A stretch of DNA of 41,443 nucleotides. Source: Nemertoderma westbladi. Taxonomy: Eukaryota > Xenacoelomorpha > Nemertodermatida > Nemertodermatidae. Position 1 is the first letter of the stretch, and each line of letters begins with the position of its first letter. Below the pieces are notes generated by a model. The model was not told the DNA's origin. It worked only from the letters and a program-made list of their open reading frames with translations, and ran no database searches. Of this stretch, positions 33,873 to 41,443 are shown piece by piece. Where the stretch lies: contig JAUCBJ010006533.1 of NCBI GenBank assembly GCA_032718475.1, positions 1 to 41,443 on the forward strand, written 5' to 3'. Made by a program: the position numbers and the translations under genes.

Positions 33873-35055
33873 CCAGTAAACCAGTTGGTTTATGTCAATG
33901 TCATACACGAATCATTGTTGCAATAGTGTGCTAATAGACGATATTCTAATAGACGATATACTAAACTAACTACATTTATTATAACTGGTGGATGATATGT
34001 TATTAATTGTGATAATTCCATACGAGATGAACAAAAAATAATCCGACAACCAATGTGACTGTAGACATAAAATAACACGGTAACGAAAAATTAAAATCAC
34101 ATTTATATGTATATAGTGCTGTCAGTATATTGTAAATATTTTACAAAAGATTTTAGTTTTACTTTCACTTTTGGCTGCCGGATTACAGTTGTCCATTAAA
34201 CCAATTGGTTACCGGTACACAATACATCAGTTATAAGTTTATTAATATTTACGGTAAGCTTTAGGCCTGCGCTTTGTGTATTTACCTCTGTATTGTAGTT
34301 ATTTCTACAGATTTAGGATATTCAATAATTATTATCGGTATAGAAATAATTGTCTTAATTATAACTTATATAAGTAATTGTATAGAAACTGTTTAATAAG
34401 AAACATTTTTTATTTACAACTAAAAACCCTTGGCTCCAAGGCGAATTATCTAAGATATCTACTTTACATAACTGGAAACAGAGTTGCCGTGTTGTAAAGT
34501 ACGAAATATAGCCGGACAAAAAATATTCCTTGACAACGGAATTTAGACTACCACTACCGGTACAGGTTTAAATAAAACATAAACAAAAACATCAAGGTGA
34601 TGCTGTGATCCACTACACTACCGGTACAATGGCTTAGGAAGGGTGAAAAGTCAGATTTACAGTACGGGATGAATCGCTTGTTTGTTTGCTATCTAATAAA
34701 TATTACTTTATGACCCTAAATTTATCTTTATTTAACCGGCTGTATTTATTCAGGCATAAATTCCTAACAATCTTTGTCTGTCCTACTTATCTTCACTAAA
34801 CTGCAATGTATCCTGAAATACATAAAGTGTTACCTAATACAATGATACCGCAGCAGTGATACCGTGTCCAAGGAACAGAGCCGCTTCTAGCAGGGATCGA
34901 AAAAGGGCATTCCGGCCATTCCCTTTCGTTTTTGAAGCTCAGAAGAATGTCTCAGAGCGTCTCAGTTTATATAAATTATTGGTTACAGTTATACTATAGG
35001 AAGGGACTGCAGAAACATATTGAGAGTAACTAACCTACGAATGTAGGTAGTTCGA
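33873..35055. other. 3' UTR and downstream gene-free stretch
   Basis: The presumed 3' UTR of the homeobox gene begins here. Candidate AATAAA signals lie at 34571-34576 and 34695-34700, about 700-830 nt past the stop. No gene is recognised. TACCGGTAC palindromes occur near 34200, 34555 and 34618. Confidence 0.4.
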
Positions 35056-35380
35056 GGGGGAACGAACAGGGGGAACGAACAGGGGGAACGAACAGGGGGA
35101 ACGAACAGGGAGAACGAACAGGGGGAACGAACAGGGGGAACGAACAGGGGGAACGAACAGGGGGAACGAACAGGGAGAACGAACAGGGGGAACGAACAGG
35201 GGGAACGAACAGGGGGAACGAACAGGGGGAACGAACAGGGGGAACGAACAAGGGGAACGAACAGGGAGAACGAACAGGGGGAACGAACAGGGAGAAGGAA
35301 CAGGGGGAACGAACAGGGGGAACGAGCAGGGGGAACGAACAGGGGGAACGAACAGGGGGAACGAACAGGGGGAACGAACA
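35056..35380. repeat. 13-bp G-rich tandem array, 25 copies
   Basis: The unit is GGGGGAACGAACA, exactly 25 x 13 bp, with a few G-to-A changes (GGGAGAACG). Runs of five G separated by eight bases give possible G-quadruplexes on the plus strand. The 134-codon minus-strand open frame is an artefact of three stop-free frames. Confidence 0.97.
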
Positions 35381-35673
35381 AGCTATAAATCAATAAGTAT
35401 TGTCATTGGGGTTGAAGTTTTGGTTGCGAATAGAATTAATAATATTATAATTTTATTTTAATTAACTATTTACCTCATTGCGTTTAATCTATAAGCTTAT
35501 GAGATTTCAATCCAATTCTGGTTTTTATTCAGGTTAACTGTGACTATATTATACCAGTAACAGCTGTAGCTCTTAGCTGGTCTAAATCTTGTCCCGATAA
35601 CGCAATGGAGTTTTATACAAATATTGAGACCCATTACGGTGAAACCTTATTTATATAAACAAATCGATCTACA
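35381..35673. other. Unique AT-rich spacer
   Basis: No gene, RNA or repeat recognised. Confidence 0.4.
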
Positions 35674-35682
35674 ATATAATTG

Positions 35683-35938
35683 GCCCCTGTGAAGAATACC
35701 AAACTCTCTGCCGTTATATTTCACTTTGCAGTTACCCGTTATATGTGAAGAATACCAGGTTTTCACAAAAAACACAGGATACAGAAGGGCTGAATCTAAC
35801 CAAAACAATAAACGAATTAGTATGCTATAAAACACTTAATAAAGATAAATTAAAAAAAAAAAAAATCTTCATATAAAAAATTCGAATAGAAAGTCGACCG
35901 AAAAGTGAAATACTGGTATTCTTCACATGGGGCGGGCG
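35683..35938. mobile_element. MITE-like element, 256 bp, with terminal inverted repeats and 9-bp flanking duplication
   Basis: The left end reads GCCCCTGTGAAGAATACCA. The right end read inward contains GCCCCATGTGAAGAATACCA, differing by one base insertion, preceded by five extra bases. ATATAATTG is found directly outside on both sides (35674-35682 and 35939-35947), consistent with a target-site duplication. A further TGTGAAGAATACCA lies inside at 35744-35757, and a lone inverted end lies at about 38635-38648. An inverted fragment of dispersed repeat D (AACCAAAACAATAAAC) is inside at about 35800. No transposase is encoded. Nine-base duplications suggest a Mutator-like source, but eight plus a chance match (hAT or P type) is possible. 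Confidence 0.65.
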
Positions 35939-35947
35939 ATATAATTG

Positions 35948-36334
35948 ATACATCGATTCGCTCAGACTTTATTTCCTTTAGCACTGCGCGAAGTCTCCAA
36001 AAATTTGGCCAAAGGGGAGGGCGTTACGCTAACCCCTAGTATATATGTATATGATATACCCGCTGTTGGGGATCCTTGAATCTCACAAGGGGTTCTCCCC
36101 CCCCCCCCCCCCCCCCCCCCTCTACAAACAGTATGTAACTCCTGACTAAATCTCACTAAAAAAATGAATCTGAATCTCATTAATAAAAAATAATATAAAT
36201 TAATTTCTGTGATAATTAAATATAATCAAATTATTAACCATTAATAAAAATGATACCATCGGTATCGAGAAAACGCAGCAGGGAGAATTTTAACATTGAT
36301 TGAGGCTTAAACGTAATCATCTCGACACACGAGC
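35948..36334. other. Spacer with a 24-base C homopolymer
   Basis: C24 lies at 36097-36120. No gene is recognised. Homopolymer length is likely to be uncertain in sequencing. Confidence 0.6.
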
Positions 36335-37940
36335 TGCAACCTACTGAATGGGAGCCTCTTCTGCGGGTGCAATAGTGAAACCTACTGAATGGGAGCCTCT
36401 TCTGCGGGTGCAATAGTGCAACCTACTGAATGGGAGCCTCTTCTGCGGGTGCAATAGTGCAACCTACTGAATGGGAGCCTCTTCTGCGGGTGCAATAGTG
36501 CAACCTACTGAATGGGAGCCTCTTCTGCGAGTGCAATAGTGAAACCTACTGAATGGGAGCCTCTTCTGTGGGTGCAATAGTGCAACCTACTGAATGGGAG
36601 CCTCTTCTGCGGGTGCAATAGTGCAACCTACTGAATGGGAGCCTCTTCTGCGGGTGCAATAGTGCAACCTACTGAATGGGAGCCTCTTCTGCGGGTGCAA
36701 TAGTGCAACCTACTGAATGGGAGCCTCTTCTGCGGGTGCAATAGTGCAACCTACTGAATGGGAGCCTCTTCTGCGGGTGCAATAGTGAAACCTACTGAAT
36801 GGGAGCCTCTTCTGCGGGTGCAATAGTGCAACCTACAGAATGGGAGCCTCTTCTGCGGGTGCAATAGTGCAACCTACTGAATGGGAGCCTCTTCTGCGGG
36901 TGCAATAGTGCAACCTACTGAATGGGAGCCTCTTCTGCGGGTGCAATAGTGAAACCTACTGAATGGGAGCCTCTTCTGCGGGTGCAATAGTGCAACCTAC
37001 TGAATGGGAGCCTCTTCTGCGGGTGCAATAGTGCAACCTACTGAATGGGAGCCTCTTCTGCGACTACAATAGTGCAACCTACTGAATGGGAGCCTCTTCT
37101 GCGAGTGCAATAGTGCAACCTACCGAATGGAGAGCCTCTTCTGAGGGTGCAATAGTGAAACCTACTGAATGGGAGCCTCTTCTGCGGGTGCAATAGTGCC
37201 ACCTACCGAATGGGAGCCACTTCTGCGGGTGCAATAGTGCAACCTACTGAATGGGAGCCTCTTCTGCGACTACAATAGTGCAACCTACTGAATGGGAGCC
37301 TCTTCTGCGAGTGCAATAGTGCAACCTACTGAATGGGAGCCTCTTCTGCGGGTGCAATAGTGAAACCTACCGAATGGGAGCCTCTTCTGCGAGTGCAATA
37401 GTGCAACCTACCGAATGGGAGCCTCTTCTGCGAGTGCAATAGTGCAACCTACCGAATGGAGAGCCTCTTCTGCGGGTGCAATAGTGCAACCTACTGAATG
37501 GGAGCCTCTTCTGCGACTACAATAGTGCAACCTACTGAATGGGAGCCTCTTCTGCGAGTGCAATAGTGCAACCTACTGAATGGGGAGCCTCTTCTGCGGG
37601 TGCAATAGTGAAACCTACTGAATGGGAGCCTCTTCTGCGGGTGCAATAGTGCAACCTACTGAATGGGGAGCCTCTTCTGCGAGTGCAATAGTGCAACCTA
37701 CTGAATGGGAGCCTCTTCTGCGACTACAATAGTGCAACCTACTGAATGGGAGCCTCTTCTGCGAGTGCAATAGTGCAACCTACTGAATGGGAGCCTCTTC
37801 TGCGGGTGCAATAGTGCAACCTACTGAATGGGGAGCCTCTTCTGCGACTACAATAGTGCAACCTACTGAATGGGAGCCTCTTCTGCGAGTGCAATAGTGC
37901 AACCTACCGAATGGAGAGCCTCTTCTGCGAGTGCAATAGT
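36335..37940. repeat. Minisatellite 4: 41-bp unit, about 39 copies
   Basis: The unit reads GCAACCTACTGAATGGGAGC, then CTCTTCTGCGGGTGCAATAGT. Variants include GTGAAACC, TGCGACTACAATAG, ACCGAATGG and GGGGAGCC. The first ~17 units are very uniform and the later ones carry most variants, with blocks such as the TGCGACTAC unit followed by the TGCGAGTGC unit repeating. This suggests recent expansion on the left and older, shuffled units on the right. Confidence 0.97.
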
Positions 37941-38776
37941 ATAAATAACTTATCACCTGTCATTACAAACATAATGAGATGGAGATTGAAGGGGCCTTTA
38001 TATCAAAACGATATCACTGAGTTGGCTGGAATATTATATACCGGCAGCCACACACGAAGGCCACGCAACAAAATTTAAAATAATTGACAGGCGTGAAAAC
38101 GTAATATGGCAGTATATCGAAAATGAGTGTATTTCAAACGATTATTCAAATCGATTAATTCAATGGCTCCCGTACCGTAGTACCAACTGTTGTCGGTTTT
38201 ATAGGCGGTCCAGTGTGCCACTTACTTACTGACTGACGGGCAACCTTATTGTTATTGGGAGGGGTTGCTTCTAATTACCCCCCCCCCCCCCCCCCCCCCC
38301 CCCATCCCCCAAACTTCTAACTTCCAACAGCAGTTTCCCGCCATTGATTAAGGGTTTTCTAGAAGATTTGGGGGATAATATGATGGCGGAAAATGTAATA
38401 TTTATTCCCCTTATGTTTCAACTAACGATATTATTTTCGTGTTCTACTGTGTTGGCCCTAAAATAATAAATATTTATTGGGCTGCTGGGGAGGCACTTAT
38501 GTTTGTTTGTGGGGTTAGGGTTTGTTGGTGATGTGCAAACCATAATTAAAGCAGTTTAATCTAATCTAATAAATTTTATGGAAGGGAAATTCCACCAAAT
38601 TTCTAAGATAGAGTCTAGCTTGGGTTTAAATACGGGGTATTCTTCACAGTGGCGTCCACGAGAGCGGAAGATATCATGTCGTTGACCCCCAGTTGTTTTA
38701 GCCTGCAGGAGACCCCAAATACGATAATACCACGTCTCGCGAACAATACGCCACGTTAAACAAAACACACCGCCAG
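37941..38776. other. Gene-free stretch with a 26-base C homopolymer
   Basis: C26 lies at 38278-38303. A GGTATTCTTCACA at about 38636-38648 matches the terminal repeat of the MITE-like element at 35683. No gene is recognised. Confidence 0.5.
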
Positions 38777-41443
38777 CGTACCACAGATGGGTCCACGCAC
38801 CCCCTGAGTACCGCAGATGGGTCCACGCACCCACCGTGTACCCCAGATGGGTCCACGCACCCACCGTGTACACCAGATGGGTCCACGCAACCACTATACC
38901 GCAGATGGGTCCACGCACCCACTGTGTACCGCAGATGGGTCCACGCATCCCCGTGTACCCCAGATGGGTCCACGCACCCCCTGAGTACCGCAGATGGGTC
39001 CACGCACCCACAGTGTACCGCAGACGGGTCTAGGCACCCACCGTGTACCCCAGATGGGTCCACGCACCCACCGTGTACCCCAGATGGGTCCACGCAACCA
39101 CTATACCGCAGATGGGTCCACGCACCCCCGTGTACCCCAGATGGGTCCACGCACCCCCGTGTACCCCAGATGGGTCCACGCACCCACCGTGTACCCCAGA
39201 TGGGTCCACGCACCCCCTGTGTACCGCAGATGGGTCCACGCACCCCCTGAGTACCGCAGATGGGTCCACGCACCAACTGTGTACCACATATGGGTCCACG
39301 CACCCACTGTGTACCACAGATGGGTCCACGCAACCACAGTATACCGCAGAAGGGTCCACGCACCCCCTGAGTACCGCAGATGGGTCCACGCACCAACTGA
39401 GTACCGCAGATGGGTCCACGCACCCCCTGAGTACCGCAGATGGGTCCACGCACCAACTGAGTACCGCAGATGGGTCCACGCACCAACTGAGTACCGCAGA
39501 TGGGTCCACGCACCCCCTGTGTACCGCAGATGGGTCCACGCACCAACTGTGTACCGCAGATGGGTCCACGCACCCCCGTGTACCCCAGATGGGTCCACGC
39601 ACCCACCGTGTACCCCAGATGGGTCCACGCACCCACTGTGTACCACAGATGGGTCCACGCACCCCCTGTGTACCGCAGATGGGTCCACGCACCAACTGTG
39701 TACCGCAGATGGGTCCACGCACCCCCGTGTACCCCAGATGGGTCCACGCACCCACCGTGTACCCCAGATGGGTCCACGCACCCACTGTGTACCACAGATG
39801 GGTCCACGCAACCACAGTATACCGCAGATGGGTCTACGCACCCCCTGTGTAATGCAGATGGGTCCACGCACCCACCGTGTACCCCAGATGGGTCCACGCA
39901 CCAACTGTGTACCCCAGATGGGTCCACGCACCCCCTGAGTACCGCAGATGGGTCCACGCACCCACTGTGTACCACAGATGGGTCCACGCACCCCCTGTGT
40001 ACCGCAGATGGGTCCACGCACCCCCTGTGTACCGCAGATGGGTCCACGCACCAACTGTGTACCGCAGATGGGTCCACGCACCCCCTGTGTACCACAGAAG
40101 GGTCCATGCACCCCCTGTGTACCGCAGATGGGTCCACGCACCCACTGTATACCGCAGATGGGTCCACGCACCCCCTGAGTACCGCAGATGGGTCCACGCA
40201 CCCCCTGTGTACCGCAGATGGGTCCACGCACCAACTGTGTACCGCAGATGGGTCCACGCACCCCCATGTACCCCAGATGGGTCCACGCACCCACCGTGTA
40301 CCCCAGATGGGTCCACGCACCCACTGTGTACCACAGATGGGTCCACGCACCCCCTGTGTACCGCAGATGGGTCCACGCACCAACTGTGTACCGCAGATGG
40401 GTCCACGCACCCCCGTGTACCCCAGATGGGTCCACGCACCCACCGTGTACCCCAGATGGGTCCACGCACCCACTGTGTACCACAGATGGGTCCACGCACC
40501 CCCTGTGTACCGCAGATGGGTCCACGCACCAACTGTGTACCGCAGATGGGTCCACGCACCCCCGTGTACCCCAGATGGGTCCACGCACCCACTGTGTACC
40601 ACAGATGGGTCCACGCACCCCCTGTGTACCGCAGATGGGTCCACGCACCAACTGTGTACCGCAGATGGGTCCACGCACCCCCGTGTACCCCAGATGGGTC
40701 CACGCACCAACTGTGTACCGCAGATGGGTCCACGCACCCCCGTGTACCCCAGATGGGTCCACGCACCCACCGTGTACCCCAGATGGGTCCACGCACCCAC
40801 TGTGTACCACAGATGGGTCCACGCACCCCCTGTGTACCGCAGATGGGTCCACGCACCCCCTGTGTACCGCAGATGGGTCCACGCACCAACTGTGTACCGC
40901 AGATGGGTCCACGCACCCCCTGTGTACCACAGAAGGGTCCATGCACCCCCTGTGTACCGCAGATGGGTCCACGCACCCACTGTATACCGCAGATGGGTCC
41001 ACGCACCCCCTGAGTACCGCAGATGGGTCCACGCACCCCCTGTGTACCGCAGATGGGTCCACGCACCAACTGTGTACCGCAGATGGGTCCACGCACCCCC
41101 GTGTACCCCAGATGGGTCCACGCACCCACCGTGTACCCCAGATGGGTCCACGCACCCACTGTGTACCACAGATGGGTCCACGCACCCCCTGTGTACCGCA
41201 GATGGGTCCACGCACCAACTGTGTACCGCAGATGGGTCCACGCACCCCCGTGTACCCCAGATGGGTCCACGCACCCACCGTGTACCCCAGATGGGTCCAC
41301 GCACCCACTGTGTACCACAGATGGGTCCACGCAACCACAGTATACCGCAGATGGGTCTACGCACCCCCTGTGTAATGCAGATGGGTCCACGCACCCACCG
41401 TGTACCCCAGATGGGTCCACGCACCAACTGTGTACCCCAGATG
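38777..41443. repeat. Minisatellite 5: 29-30 bp unit, at least 89 copies, running off the window
   Basis: The unit is GTGTACCGCAGATGGGTCCA then CGCACCCCCT, with ACCCCAG/ACCACAG and CACCAACT/CACCCACT variants; 29-bp units carry CACCCCCGTG. A five-unit, 149-bp higher-order repeat is seen with the CACCCCCGTG unit at 39571, 39720, 40259, 40408 and 40557. A rarer variant block (GGGTCTACG with TGTAATGCAG) at 39831 recurs at 41354, offset 1523 bp. The 909-, 745- and 528-codon minus-strand and 395-codon plus-strand open frames exist because the near-30-bp period has no stop in most frames. They lack any gene-like feature. Confidence 0.97.

Noticed and set aside
38698-41427. 909-codon minus-strand open frame, with 745- and 528-codon companions and 395-codon plus-strand frames
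   Set aside because: They are translations of a 29-30 bp minisatellite in several frames and both strands at once, with no signal peptide, conserved domain or codon signature.

Overview
The window is nuclear DNA of an invertebrate animal. It holds one complete housekeeping gene and one complete developmental homeobox gene with spliced exons and GT-AG introns. Between them lie 5'-truncated non-LTR retrotransposon relics and very long tandem arrays. Nothing fixes the phylum. A Vax-class homeobox gene and the style of the LINE relics fit many bilaterian invertebrates. No tRNA, rRNA or CRISPR was recognised.

Layout. 1-210 is the 3' end of a LINE. 547-2556 is a single-exon crooked-neck/CRNKL1 orthologue, a spliceosome scaffold. 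3066-5848 is a 41-43 bp minisatellite flanked on both sides by copies of one dispersed repeat. 5849-7860 is AT-rich and contains a module-built repeat rich in GACAGAC/GTCTGTC. 7866-9175 is a second, unrelated 43-bp minisatellite that abuts one arm of an inverted-repeat pair (9195-9409 and 11061-11240). 12060-12690 is a second copy of the GACAGAC-module repeat. 12900-14910 is a decayed LINE with a (CCATGT)n block in its tail, and 15570-17060 is another decayed LINE.

The homeobox gene runs from 18795 to 33872 on the + strand in three coding exons (18795-19731, 30221-30408, 33585-33872). The joins are phase-consistent and give a 470-residue protein. The homeodomain, the segment before it and a conserved block after it identify it as a Vax (ventral anterior homeobox) relative. 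Intron 1 is about 10.5 kb. It contains a truncated LINE followed by about 8.6 kb of a 23-bp tandem repeat that ends about 50 bp before the exon 2 acceptor. Intron 2 is about 3.2 kb and shows no gene.

Downstream are a 13-bp G-rich array (35056-35380), a 256-bp MITE-like element with apparent 9-bp target-site duplication (35683-35938), a 41-bp minisatellite (36335-37940) and a 30-bp minisatellite (38777 to the window end) with 149-bp higher-order structure. Tandem arrays make up roughly 42% of the window. The long open frames in the arrays arise because the repeat lacks stops or has a period divisible by three. I do not regard them as genes.

I see no multi-gene system. The two genes are functionally unrelated: one is general splicing, the other anterior neural patterning. 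The most notable biology is the very large, internally structured array inside a homeobox-gene intron.
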